Shown in pieces: positions 45,996 through 55,018 of a stretch of DNA of 64,000 bases. The stretch covers positions 55,161-119,160 of the forward strand of contig NZ_LGEL01000003.1 in assembly GCF_001636695.1 (NCBI RefSeq). The letters are read 5' to 3'. The notes under the pieces were generated by a model. It did not search any database. It saw only the letters and a program-made list of their open reading frames with translations, and was not told the origin of the DNA. Positions within the stretch are counted from its first letter, which is position 1. Each line of letters starts with the position of its first letter. Source of the stretch: Pedobacter panaciterrae. Its GTDB lineage: Bacteria > Bacteroidota > Bacteroidia > Sphingobacteriales > Sphingobacteriaceae. Made by a program: the position numbers and the translations under genes.

Positions 45996-46050
45996 AGTCC
46001 ATGTTGAGTCCATGTTGAGTCCATGGTAAGTCCATGTCTAGTCCATGTTT
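45996..46050 (+). repeat. Five tandem 11-bp repeats (AGTCCATGnnn)
   Basis: Copies at 45996, 46007, 46018, 46029 and 46040, each beginning AGTCCATG and varying in the last three bases (TTG, TTG, GTA, TCT, TTT). The 11-bp period places each copy on nearly the same face of the helix. Located 110 bp upstream of the next gene. Confidence 0.85.
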
Positions 46051-46159
46051 TTCTGTAAAAACCTTGGAGTTATTATTGATAATCTGTAGATTCAAGTTTG
46101 ACTTTTATTTTTCCGATACCAAACTGTTCTGCGCGTTCAATCTTAAACACGAACTAACT

Positions 46160-46945
46160 ATGGGGAAACTTGACGGCAAATACATCAGGGGTCTGGTAGG
46201 CGACACTGTTTTTAAAAAGGTAGGCAAAAAACAAGTTGTTCAGGGTAAATCTAAAAAAAAGATAAAGCAAACTGTTGCGACTAAAAAAGCGGCAGGTGTT
46301 TTTGGCAAGGCCAGCAATATGGCATCAGACATAAGGGTGGCCCTTGCACAAACTATTGGCGAACATGATGGTATGGCCATCTCGCGGTTTACCGGAGAAA
46401 ATGCCCTGGTACTGAATTCCGCGCTGATCCGCGAAACACAAACATTTGATTTTTCAAATGCTGCATTCGACAAGCTTAATGGTTTTGAGTTTAATATAGA
46501 TTCTCCGGTAAGAAAGTTCTTGTTTGCCCAGCCGGCAGTTACAACAACTGAAGAGGCGATTAATGTAACATTACCGGAAATGCACATCCCAAGAGATCTG
46601 AAGTTCCCCACCGAGGGTAAAAATTGCATTTTAGCTTTTCAGGCAGCATTATTTGATCTGGAAAATTATCGGCGCCTGAAACAGGACGCGCAATCTGTTG
46701 AAATAAAATACGAATATAAACCGCTTACAATACCCACTACCGAATTCAATTTCACTTCAGAACCTGGGTGTCTATGCGTAATAACAGTTACCCTTCGTTA
46801 TTTTGTTAAAACCTTTGCCGGGAATTTAGGAATTAATAGTAAATCTTTTAATCCCGCAGCTATATTAAAAGCATTTATGATCCCGGGAACGGTAAATCCA
46901 GATGCAACTAAAAGTTGGCGAGAAATGTCTTTCAATGTAAAATAA
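46160..46945 (+). CDS. Uncharacterised conserved-looking protein
   Basis: 261 residues from the ATG at 46160 (MGKLDGKYIRGLVGDTVFKK); the frame is open further upstream through the repeat-adjacent region but that part does not look coded. No signal or membrane helix. The start is very basic (KKVGKKQVVQGKSKKKIKQ), the rest is beta-rich with two likely repeats of a jelly-roll-like kind (PEMHIPRDLKFPTEGKNCILAFQAALFDLEN). Function unknown. A structural or surface-assembled protein is possible. Preceded by the 11-bp repeats and followed by a palindromic terminator. Confidence 0.72.
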   Translation: MGKLDGKYIRGLVGDTVFKKVGKKQVVQGKSKKKIKQTVATKKAAGVFGKASNMASDIRVALAQTIGEHDGMAISRFTGENALVLNSALIRETQTFDFSNAAFDKLNGFEFNIDSPVRKFLFAQPAVTTTEEAINVTLPEMHIPRDLKFPTEGKNCILAFQAALFDLENYRRLKQDAQSVEIKYEYKPLTIPTTEFNFTSEPGCLCVITVTLRYFVKTFAGNLGINSKSFNPAAILKAFMIPGTVNPDATKSWREMSFNVK

Positions 46946-46974
46946 TAGTGTGATTCGATTATCGAATCACACTA
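46946..46974. terminator. Bidirectional palindromic hairpin between convergent genes
   Basis: A 14-bp perfect stem with a single central base (46946-46959 / 46961-46974). The stop codon of the plus-strand gene abuts it and the metG stop codon (46959-46961) sits at its centre. No strong T-run on either side, so it may act as a transcript-end stabiliser as much as a terminator. Confidence 0.6.
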
Positions 46975-49067
46975 CCATTATTATGATTTTGTACTGGCGA
47001 TACAAAAGCCAATTTACCATCTGAATCTTCAGACATTAAGATCATTCCCTGAGATAGAATTCCCTTAATTTCGCGAGGAGCAAGGTTTACAACCAAACTT
47101 ACCTGCTGCCCGATTATCTCTTCTGGTTTATAATATTCAGCAATACCAGAAACAACAGTTCTCTGATCTATACCGGTATCAAGCGTTAGTTTTAACAGTT
47201 TCTTGGTCTTTTCAACCTTTTCTGCTGCTATAATTGTAGCTACCCTGATATCAATTGACGTAAATTGCTCAAATTGAATATTCTCTTTGGCAGGTTCTAC
47301 ACTTGCAGTTGCTGCAATGTTATCAGCTTTACTCTTGTTAAGTTTATCTATTTGAGCTTGTACTGTTTCATCCTCGATCTTATCAAAAAGCAATACAGGT
47401 TCATTAAGCTGATGTCCACGCTTCAGCAAACCCATTTTACCTGCGTCTTCCCATAAATGACCACCGTAATTCAACATTTTCTGCAATTTATCGGCAGTAA
47501 ATGGTAAAAATGGTTCAATCAGGATTTCTATAGTAGCAGCAATTTGCAAACTGATATTTAAGATGGTACGTACACGATCCTCATCTGTTTTAATTACCTT
47601 CCATGGCTCAGTTTCTGCAAGGTATTTATTACCTAAGCGAGCAACATTCATTACTTCGGATAAAGCCTCTCTGAAGCGATAATTTTCAATAGAAGCACTG
47701 ATTTTTGCCGGGTATGCGGCTAAATCATCAATCACTTGCTGATCTTGTGGAGTCTTAGTCATACACATTGGAACTTTACCTCCAAAATATTTATGAGTTA
47801 AAACTACTACCCTATTAATGAAATTACCTAAGATGGCAACAAGTTCATTGTTATTTCTTGCCTGAAAATCTTTCCAGGTAAAGTCGTTATCTTTTGTTTC
47901 AGGAGCAGTAGCAGTTAAAACATAGCGTAGAACATCCTGTTTGTCTTTAAATTCAACAAGGTATTCATCAAGCCAAACTGCCCAGTTTTTAGAAGTCGAT
48001 ATTTTTTGACCTTCCAGATTCAGAAACTCATTTGCGGGTACATTATCAGCTAATATATAATCGCCATGAGCCATTAACATAGCCGGGAAAATAATACAGT
48101 GAAATACAATATTATCTTTACCTATAAAGTGAACAAGCTTAGTTTCATCATCTTTCCAATATTGTTCCCAATCGCCATTTTCTACCTCATTCTGGTTAAT
48201 GTAATATTCCTCAGCCTTAGGATTCCAAATACCCAAACGAGCATATTCGAATAGCTCTTTTGTTGCCGAAATGTAGCCTATAGGCGCATCAAACCAAACG
48301 TACAAAACTTTACCTTCAGCACCTTTAACCGGAACTTTAATACCCCAGTCCAGATCTCTGGTCATAGCGCGAGGCTGTAAGCCTGCATTAAGCCAGCTTT
48401 GGCATTGTCCGTATACATTTGGTCTCCACTCTTTGTGGCTCTCAATGTAAGTCCTTAATTGGTCTTCATATTTATCTAATGGTAAAAACCAGTTTTTTGT
48501 TTCTTTGCGTACTGGCTTCTCTCCAGATAAAGTAGATTTTGGATTGATAAGATCCGTTGCATTTAAAGTACTTCCGCAATTTTCACACTGATCGCCGTAG
48601 GCATTTTCATTACCGCATTTAGGGCAGGTACCGGTAATGTATCTGTCGGCTAAAAAAGTCTGTGCCTTTTCATCGTAGTACTGCTCAGTTACTTCTTCCG
48701 TAAAAACGCCTTTATTATAAAGTGTTTCGAAGAAATCTGAAGCAGTTTGATGGTGCATCAAAGAAGATGTACGGTGATAAATGTCAAAAGAAACGCCTAA
48801 CTCCTTAAAAGAATCGCCAATAATTTTATGGTATTTATCTACTATAGCCTGAGGTGTTGTTCCTTCTTTTTTGGCCTTTAGCGTAATGGGAACTCCATTT
48901 TCATCAGATCCGCAAATAAACTTCACATCTCTTTTATTAGAGCGCAAATACCTCACATAGGTATCAGCAGGCAGGTAAACACCAGCAAGATGGCCAATAT
49001 GTACAGGTCCGTTTGTATAGGGCAGCGCAGCCGTAACGGTATATCTCTTTATTTTACTGTTATCCAA
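46959..49067 (-). CDS. metG: Methionine-tRNA ligase
   Basis: 702 residues from a TTG start at 49065-49067 ([19 protein letters not shown] follows). A longer frame to 49187 exists but would run across the promoter and the divergent gene. Class I signature HIGH at 23-26, zinc-binding [23 protein letters not shown] (KMSKS equivalent) in [10 protein letters not shown], and a C-terminal tRNA-binding OB domain (about 595-702: [23 protein letters not shown]). Attaches Met to tRNA. The TTG start is unusual for an essential enzyme. Confidence 0.95.
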   Translation of the reverse strand: MDNSKIKRYTVTAALPYTNGPVHIGHLAGVYLPADTYVRYLRSNKRDVKFICGSDENGVPITLKAKKEGTTPQAIVDKYHKIIGDSFKELGVSFDIYHRTSSLMHHQTASDFFETLYNKGVFTEEVTEQYYDEKAQTFLADRYITGTCPKCGNENAYGDQCENCGSTLNATDLINPKSTLSGEKPVRKETKNWFLPLDKYEDQLRTYIESHKEWRPNVYGQCQSWLNAGLQPRAMTRDLDWGIKVPVKGAEGKVLYVWFDAPIGYISATKELFEYARLGIWNPKAEEYYINQNEVENGDWEQYWKDDETKLVHFIGKDNIVFHCIIFPAMLMAHGDYILADNVPANEFLNLEGQKISTSKNWAVWLDEYLVEFKDKQDVLRYVLTATAPETKDNDFTWKDFQARNNNELVAILGNFINRVVVLTHKYFGGKVPMCMTKTPQDQQVIDDLAAYPAKISASIENYRFREALSEVMNVARLGNKYLAETEPWKVIKTDEDRVRTILNISLQIAATIEILIEPFLPFTADKLQKMLNYGGHLWEDAGKMGLLKRGHQLNEPVLLFDKIEDETVQAQIDKLNKSKADNIAATASVEPAKENIQFEQFTSIDIRVATIIAAEKVEKTKKLLKLTLDTGIDQRTVVSGIAEYYKPEEIIGQQVSLVVNLAPREIKGILSQGMILMSEDSDGKLAFVSPVQNHNNGSVIR

Positions 49068-49087
49068 AACTATTTTTATTATTTTGT

Positions 49088-49095
49088 CAAAGATA
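49088..49095 (-). promoter_or_regulatory. Candidate -7 box for metG
   Basis: TATCTTTG on the minus strand, 20 bp before the metG TTG start, supports the short start. The expected -33 TTTG is degenerate. The box overlaps the leader of the divergent LD-carboxypeptidase gene. Confidence 0.5.
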
Positions 49096-49107
49096 AGTGT
49101 TTTACTA

Positions 49108-50004
49108 ATGATTAAACAGCCAGCATATTTAAAAAAAGGTGACAAAATTGCAATAGTTTGTCCAGCTAAGAAATTAACCCGCAGCATTGCCTATGCAATT
49201 ACTGTTTTAGAGGGCTGGGGGCTTGAAGTCGTACTTGGTAAAACGGTAAATGCTGCTCACCATCAATTTGCTGGCGACGATACTTTAAGGGCTCAGGATT
49301 TGCAATTTTTTTTAGATGATCCGGAGATTAAGGCCATTATTGCAGGCCGGGGCGGCTATGGAACAGTCAGGATTATTGATGATCTTGATTTTACCGCGTT
49401 TAAAGCTCAGCCAAAATGGATTGTTGGCTTCAGTGATATTACAGTTCTGCTTTCTCACCTTCTTGCAGAGCTAAATACACAAAGTCTTCATGCTCAAATG
49501 CCTTATACTTTTGACACCGCAACCCCCGAATCTTTGGAATCGCTAAGACAGGCTTTATTTGGTGAAAGCATCAGCTATGCATGTTCCTCTGAAAAGCTCC
49601 CTAATAGAAGCGGTGAAGCAGAAGGTGTGCTAATTGGTGGAAATTTAACGCTTTTGGTAATGGTTGAGGGATCGGCATCAGAAATGGATTACACCAATAA
49701 GATCTTATTTATTGAGGATGTTGGAGAGCATGAGTATGCTATTGACAGGATGATGCGAATGCTTAAGCGCAGCGGTAAATTGGCTAATTTGAAAGGCTTA
49801 ATTGTTGGTGCCTTTAACGAGGTTGAAACGGAAGATATTCCTTTTGGCGCAAGTCCGGAGCAGGTAATCTGGGAAACGGTAAAAGAATATGACTATCCTG
49901 TCTGTTTTAACTTCCCTACGGGGCACATTGATGATAATAAAGCAATGATTTTGGGGAAAATTGTTCAACTATCAATAACTACTAAAACAGCGACACTCAT
50001 ATAA
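49108..50004 (+). CDS. ldcA: Muramoyltetrapeptide LD-carboxypeptidase (S66)
   Basis: 298 residues from ATG at 49108; the frame is open to 49084 without support. S66 features: [16 protein letters not shown] near 79, nucleophile Ser109 in GFSDITVLL, Glu in [17 protein letters not shown] and His in FPTGHIDDN. Removes the terminal D-Ala from murein tetrapeptides in recycling. Divergent from metG with 40 bp between starts. Gene name by family, not by species match. Confidence 0.88.
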   Translation: MIKQPAYLKKGDKIAIVCPAKKLTRSIAYAITVLEGWGLEVVLGKTVNAAHHQFAGDDTLRAQDLQFFLDDPEIKAIIAGRGGYGTVRIIDDLDFTAFKAQPKWIVGFSDITVLLSHLLAELNTQSLHAQMPYTFDTATPESLESLRQALFGESISYACSSEKLPNRSGEAEGVLIGGNLTLLVMVEGSASEMDYTNKILFIEDVGEHEYAIDRMMRMLKRSGKLANLKGLIVGAFNEVETEDIPFGASPEQVIWETVKEYDYPVCFNFPTGHIDDNKAMILGKIVQLSITTKTATLI

Positions 50005-50011
50005 ATGATAA

Positions 50012-50051
50012 TAAAAAAAAAGGCCGGAATCTAAATTCCGGCCTTTTTTTT
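50012..50051. terminator. Bidirectional intrinsic terminator
   Basis: A-run, 9-bp GC-rich stem (50022-50030 / 50035-50043), 4-nt loop CTAA and an eight-T run. It serves both the LD-carboxypeptidase gene and the convergent SusD-like gene. Confidence 0.93.
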
Positions 50052-50066
50052 AAAAGTTATTTAATC

Positions 50067-51569
50067 TTATTTATCCCACCAAACAGGAATTACCATAGCG
50101 TCTATAGGACTCACTGGAATATCTGAAGGAATATTTGCAGAGTTATACGATCTTTCAGATGAAGGATACGGGAACCTCAAAGGAATAATGTTCAATACAG
50201 GTTGAATATCAAGAGTACCGCCTGGATATGCCTCATTGTTAATTGGCAATGCAGGTAGTCCTGTTCTTCTGAAGTCATTATAGGCTTCAAACTGTAAAAA
50301 GTTAGCAATATACTTTTGAGTCATAATCATCTTGTATGCATCAGCAGAACTAGTACCTAAAGTAAGCGTATTTGCTGTCAGATAAGCCTTAGTTTCAGGT
50401 GTACTTGAAGTTGGGTCTGTTGAGATACCATACAAGCCCATTGAAGCAGCAATTCCCGCATTATAAGCTGTAATTACTGCTTGAGTAACTACTTTATTAG
50501 CTTTAAGGAATTCAGACTCAGCTCTAACAAAAGGAACCTCAGCATAAACCAATAGATTCAATGGAGCAGCCTGAGCGCTGTAAAACGGACCTATTGCAGA
50601 ATAATTAGATATTGCGGTAGGTGGCGCATCATTAGTTACACCAAGGTATTGACCTGCATTAGCACCTGAGGCAACTTTAGCAACCTGGAATGCCAAACGT
50701 GGGTCACCTGTTGTTTTCAATAGATTAACATAATAAATTGAAGGTTTAGGTGATAAGCTCCATTTTCCATCGATAGCATATTGATACCATGGATTATCTG
50801 CATTTGCTTTAGCATAATAAGTCATTTTTGGAGCCTCTGCACTTGTGATCGAACCTGCATCCAATGCACCCAAAGCCAAATTAGCTTGTGTTACTGCATT
50901 ATAACCAGGCGCACTTGATAACCTTAAGTAAAATCTGGCTTTCAAAGTATTTGCAAGATGTACCCAGCTGGTCATTTCACCACCATAAATGAAATCTTCA
51001 GAACCTGGAGTTGATCCTTGTCCTTTACCAGCGTCAACAATTGCTTCGTCCAGAAGGATCTGAATTTGTTTGTAAACATCTTCCTGAGAATCATATTTAG
51101 GCTTTACGACACCATTAGCACCTTTAAAAGCATCTGAGTAAGGTACAGATCCAAACGAGTCAGTGATATAAGACAAATTCCATGCTAAAATGATCTTTGC
51201 AATAGCTGCATAGGAAGGATTTCCATTAGTCTCAGCTTTTGTGATCAGTTCCTGACAGGTTGCCATTACAGATGTGTATGATGTATATCTCCAGAAGTTA
51301 TCATCATCATTTGCTGTAACTTTATAATTTCCCTCGTGAGGTCCGGCTGTTGCATAAGCAAGGTGTTTAGTCCAAAAACTTGTAACACGAGTTGGATAGC
51401 CACCTGCAACCTCAAAACTAAAGTATGAGATGATCGAAGGCAGCATTAATTTCTCTGTAACCTCACCAGGTGTATTTGGATCCCTGTTGATATCCAGATA
51501 CTTCTTGCAACTGTATAAAGTTGTAAGGAATATCAATACAAACGGAAGTATTATATATTTTCTTTTCAT
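50067..51569 (-). CDS. SusD/RagB-like outer-membrane lipoprotein
   Basis: 500 residues, lipobox at Cys21 (TTLYSCKKYLDINRDPNTP). The SusD-like_2 pattern: WTKHLAYA near 48, an ITDSFGSVPYSDAF segment near 137, TPR-like helices (HLANTLKARFYLRLS), and the late FLQFEAYNDFRRTGLPAL block. Works as the lid of the SusC-type channel at 12 bp upstream to take up an oligosaccharide, peptide or other nutrient. No glycoside hydrolase accompanies the pair. Confidence 0.92.
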   Translation of the reverse strand: MKRKYIILPFVLIFLTTLYSCKKYLDINRDPNTPGEVTEKLMLPSIISYFSFEVAGGYPTRVTSFWTKHLAYATAGPHEGNYKVTANDDDNFWRYTSYTSVMATCQELITKAETNGNPSYAAIAKIILAWNLSYITDSFGSVPYSDAFKGANGVVKPKYDSQEDVYKQIQILLDEAIVDAGKGQGSTPGSEDFIYGGEMTSWVHLANTLKARFYLRLSSAPGYNAVTQANLALGALDAGSITSAEAPKMTYYAKANADNPWYQYAIDGKWSLSPKPSIYYVNLLKTTGDPRLAFQVAKVASGANAGQYLGVTNDAPPTAISNYSAIGPFYSAQAAPLNLLVYAEVPFVRAESEFLKANKVVTQAVITAYNAGIAASMGLYGISTDPTSSTPETKAYLTANTLTLGTSSADAYKMIMTQKYIANFLQFEAYNDFRRTGLPALPINNEAYPGGTLDIQPVLNIIPLRFPYPSSERSYNSANIPSDIPVSPIDAMVIPVWWDK

Positions 51570-51581
51570 GATTTAGATTCT

Positions 51582-54500
51582 TTAAAATTTAACATTAAGG
51601 CCAAATGTAACTCCTTTAGTTCCTGGGGTTACCGCGTGATAAAATCCTTGAGCATTACCATTTCCTAACAAACTTCCTTCAGGATCACCAAAGCTAAATT
51701 TAGATTTGATCCATAAATTACGACCTGTTACAGAGAAACTTACTGCTTCAAACGGCGTTTTAGCTATAAGAGCACGAGGCAAAGCATAGCTTAACGTAAC
51801 CTCTCTTAATTTTGCAAAGCCACCACTTTCTACCAATGTTTCATCAGCAGTAGTATACCAGTTCTGGAAGTACGACTGATCTTGTAAAACAGGTGTTGTG
51901 TTTACCTGACCGTCAGATGCTCTCACACCTTGCCATGTTGTTAGTGTATTTCTTTGCTCTGTTACTTTTGCAGTACCATAGAAAGTAGAATAATACAAAT
52001 CGAAGTTTAAGATATCTCCACCATGTCTGATGTCAAGCAAACCAGAAAGGGAAAGACCTTTATAAGTAAAGGTACTTCTAATACCACCGGTCCAGTCAGG
52101 AGTAACATTTCCAATCGGGCCAAGATCATCAGCAACAAGAGGTAAACCATCATCATCAATAAGCAGCTTTCCTGCATCATTTCTTGCAAATCGGGTTCCC
52201 CAAATTACACCATAACCAAAATCTTTATCAGCTCTGATTTGAGGACTTTCAAAACCTGCCAGGAATATATTGTCAACACCTTCAGCAATTGATTTCAATT
52301 TATACCTGTTTCTAGCAAAGTTTACTACCACATCCCAGCTAAAGTCTGCGGTTTTAAGTGGAGTTCCTGTGATAGCAAGTTCAAGGCCTCTATTACCAAT
52401 TTTACCTGCATTGATAACACGACTAACAAAACCAGAAGAACCTGCAATTTCCTGTTGTAGAATTTGTTTACTACTCACTTTATCATAGTAAGCACCATCA
52501 ATTCCCAATCTATTTTTGAAGAACTTTAATTCAAGACCAATCTCTTTTTCAGTTACAATCTCTGGCGAAATCGTATTACTAGCCAACAGATTATTTGTTA
52601 GGAAACCATTTACACCATTAAAAGGGAAAGCAATATTACCCCTTTGGCCATCACTAGGATTAGCTGCTCTGTAGGTCTGATATGTTAAATATGGATCTGC
52701 GTCATTACCCACTTGCGCAAATGACAATCTTAGTTTACCATAATTAAAGTATTGATTACTGCTTAAGCCTAATACTTCAGTAAATACAAAACCTGCAGAC
52801 ACTGATGGGTAGAAGAAAGAGTTTTTATTAACTGGCAAAGTAGAAGACCAGTCGTTACGTGCTGTAGCGTTTATATACAAATAATTTTTGTATTCAAATG
52901 TTGCTGAAGCATAAAGACCAGTTGAGCGACGTTTTTCGTCACTTTGCAAAGCTTCCGTAGTCTCTGCATTTGTAATGTCGTAAAAATCAGGAATGCTTAA
53001 GTCTAGCCCTCTTAGCGTTCTTCTTGCATAACTTCTCTGGTTAATATTGAAACCAACCAATCCTGAGATCGACATATCGTCATTAATTTTCTTATCAGCT
53101 GCCAATATTAAATCATTATTAATCTGGCTATTTTTGATAAGCGAGTTGTACATCCTTCCTTTAGGCACACTAATGGTCCCAATGTTTACATGTTCTTGCT
53201 GGTTATCAGTATAGGTATCTAAACCTACACGGTTAGTTAATTTTAACCATGGCATCAATTTAAGAGTTGACTCATTGGAAACGATAAACCTATCAACTGC
53301 ACTTGGCATCTCAACATTGTTAACCAGCCAGTAAGGATTGTTAAACCCAGATTCGTTCGTCCAGGATCTGTTTCCAGCTAATTCATATTGTGCCTTGCTA
53401 TCAAAACTAATTGGAGCAAAGTTTAAAGAATACAGGTACGAACGCTTTGTATTTCCTTCCGGAACTCTGTTATTTATTGAATTTATGTAATTAACAGAGG
53501 TACTTGTATTAAAGTCTTTAGTAAGCTGAGAGGTGAAGTTTGCTGTGAAGCTATTTCTTTTAAAATCGTTAGAAGGAACAATTCCCTGCTGAGTTAAATT
53601 CGAGTAGGTAATAATATAAGTTGAGTTTTCACCACCACCACTTAAGGAAACTGAGTTATTCCAAACTTTACCTGTTCTGTAAAATTGTTTTCTTGGATCA
53701 ATAATGGTTGGCATTCCAACAGCATCTATAACAGCCTGACTTACACTGTCTTTATGCGGACCCCAGCTAGCAGAAGTCTGAGTAGCACCGCCCTCAACTT
53801 CCGAATAACCGCCTTGTCCAGGAGGCAAACCGTTTTTATATTTACCCAAAGAACCTTGCAGATAAGACGTTTGATAACCCTTAGTATAAGCATTATCTAA
53901 AGCTAAGCTTGAAGAAAATGAAATTCTTGGAATTTTACGATCTAAATCTTTTTTACCTTTTTTAGTAGTAATCATAACCACACCCATTGCACCACGAGAA
54001 CCATACAGCGCAGATGCAGCAGCACCTTTTAGCACAGTTACGTTTTCAATAGTATTTGGATCAATATCAATAGCCCTGTTTCCACCTGTACCATTAAACA
54101 AAGCACTTTCAGTATTTTCAGAGATTGCTCTGTTTACAGAGTTATCCATTGGAATACCATCTATGATGAATAATGGTTGGTTGTCTCCAGTTAATGAAGT
54201 TGTTCCCCTGATAGTTATCCTTGAAGAAGAACCAGCCTGGCCACCTGAGTTATTAATCTGTACACCAGCAACTTTTCCTGCTAATGAATTCACAATATTA
54301 GACTCTCTCGAGTTTAAGATATCTTCAGACTTAACACTTTGAGCTGAGTATCCCAGCGTTCTTTTATCTTTAGAAACACCTAACGCAGTCACCACAACTT
54401 CGGTTAGTGATTTAGAATCAGAAACTAAAACGGCATTAACAGTACTACCAGAAATGGTTGCTGTTTGCGAAATGTAGCCTAGATAAGAGAATGTTAATTC

Positions 54501-54707
54501 GGTAGATCCTGATGGGACAGATAGTGCATACTTACCATCTCCACTTGTTTGAGTTCCAATTTTGGAGCCCTTAACGACTACAGTTACTCCTGGAAGTGGC
54601 TTTCCATCTTCCTTATCCGTAACTGTACCAGTAATTGTTCGATCTTGCGCCATTGCAGAGCCTGCAACGAACAGCAATATGAACAAACTTTGTAGAAGTT
54701 TTTTCAT
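51582..54707 (-). CDS. SusC/RagA-type TonB-linked outer-membrane protein
   Basis: 1041 residues. Signal 1-20 (SAMAQ), carboxypeptidase-regulatory domain about 22-105, the SusC signature region with TEVVVTALGVSKDKRTLGYS near 103, plug about 120-230 (GVQINNSGGQAGSSSRITIRG, LFIIDGIPMDNS), and a 22-strand-type barrel ending in GVTFGLNVKF. Imports a large ligand with its SusD-like partner. The substrate is not shown; peptidase genes downstream (M14 at 55019) hint at peptides, but weakly. Confidence 0.94.
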   Translation of the reverse strand: MKKLLQSLFILLFVAGSAMAQDRTITGTVTDKEDGKPLPGVTVVVKGSKIGTQTSGDGKYALSVPSGSTELTFSYLGYISQTATISGSTVNAVLVSDSKSLTEVVVTALGVSKDKRTLGYSAQSVKSEDILNSRESNIVNSLAGKVAGVQINNSGGQAGSSSRITIRGTTSLTGDNQPLFIIDGIPMDNSVNRAISENTESALFNGTGGNRAIDIDPNTIENVTVLKGAAASALYGSRGAMGVVMITTKKGKKDLDRKIPRISFSSSLALDNAYTKGYQTSYLQGSLGKYKNGLPPGQGGYSEVEGGATQTSASWGPHKDSVSQAVIDAVGMPTIIDPRKQFYRTGKVWNNSVSLSGGGENSTYIITYSNLTQQGIVPSNDFKRNSFTANFTSQLTKDFNTSTSVNYINSINNRVPEGNTKRSYLYSLNFAPISFDSKAQYELAGNRSWTNESGFNNPYWLVNNVEMPSAVDRFIVSNESTLKLMPWLKLTNRVGLDTYTDNQQEHVNIGTISVPKGRMYNSLIKNSQINNDLILAADKKINDDMSISGLVGFNINQRSYARRTLRGLDLSIPDFYDITNAETTEALQSDEKRRSTGLYASATFEYKNYLYINATARNDWSSTLPVNKNSFFYPSVSAGFVFTEVLGLSSNQYFNYGKLRLSFAQVGNDADPYLTYQTYRAANPSDGQRGNIAFPFNGVNGFLTNNLLASNTISPEIVTEKEIGLELKFFKNRLGIDGAYYDKVSSKQILQQEIAGSSGFVSRVINAGKIGNRGLELAITGTPLKTADFSWDVVVNFARNRYKLKSIAEGVDNIFLAGFESPQIRADKDFGYGVIWGTRFARNDAGKLLIDDDGLPLVADDLGPIGNVTPDWTGGIRSTFTYKGLSLSGLLDIRHGGDILNFDLYYSTFYGTAKVTEQRNTLTTWQGVRASDGQVNTTPVLQDQSYFQNWYTTADETLVESGGFAKLREVTLSYALPRALIAKTPFEAVSFSVTGRNLWIKSKFSFGDPEGSLLGNGNAQGFYHAVTPGTKGVTFGLNVKF

Positions 54708-55018
54708 AAAAAATTAAAATTTAGGTTAGTTAATAATGACCAAATATACAGATTTGATATGCGAGCATAGATGTTTTATTGCCCACCAAAATTAAATGAC
54801 ATTTTAATGACACAAAAAACACCCCTTATAGACATGCAAAAGCGCCATTTTGCCAAATATTATATCGATTTTCAGCCAAAAAGAACAGTTTACTTCAAAA
54901 AACACCTACAAAATAAGGTTATCCAAAATATTTAACTCTTTTTAACATATTATCGCACAAAAATTAACTAAATAAAAATAGTATTTTCGTTGATTTTAAC
55001 TAAAGTATTAAAATAATG
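54708..55018. other. AT-rich intergenic region upstream of the SusC-like gene
   Basis: No gene. The region between the SusC start and the M14 stop holds a likely promoter box (54741-54748) and is otherwise strongly AT-rich with no stable hairpin I can support. Confidence 0.6.
54741..54748 (-). promoter_or_regulatory. Candidate -7 box for the SusC/SusD operon
   Basis: TATATTTG on the minus strand 34 bp before the SusC ATG fits TAnnTTTG. No clear -33 TTTG at 19 nt, which is common where a dedicated activator is used. Confidence 0.45.

Noticed and set aside
49068-49187. 40-residue N-terminal extension of metG
   Set aside because: It crosses the predicted promoter and the divergent LD-carboxypeptidase start, and metG proteins normally begin just before [11 protein letters not shown].
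50067-54707. SusC/SusD pair as a polysaccharide utilisation locus
   Set aside because: No glycoside hydrolase, polysaccharide lyase or sulfatase adjoins the pair; only peptidase and cell-wall genes do, so a glycan substrate cannot be claimed.
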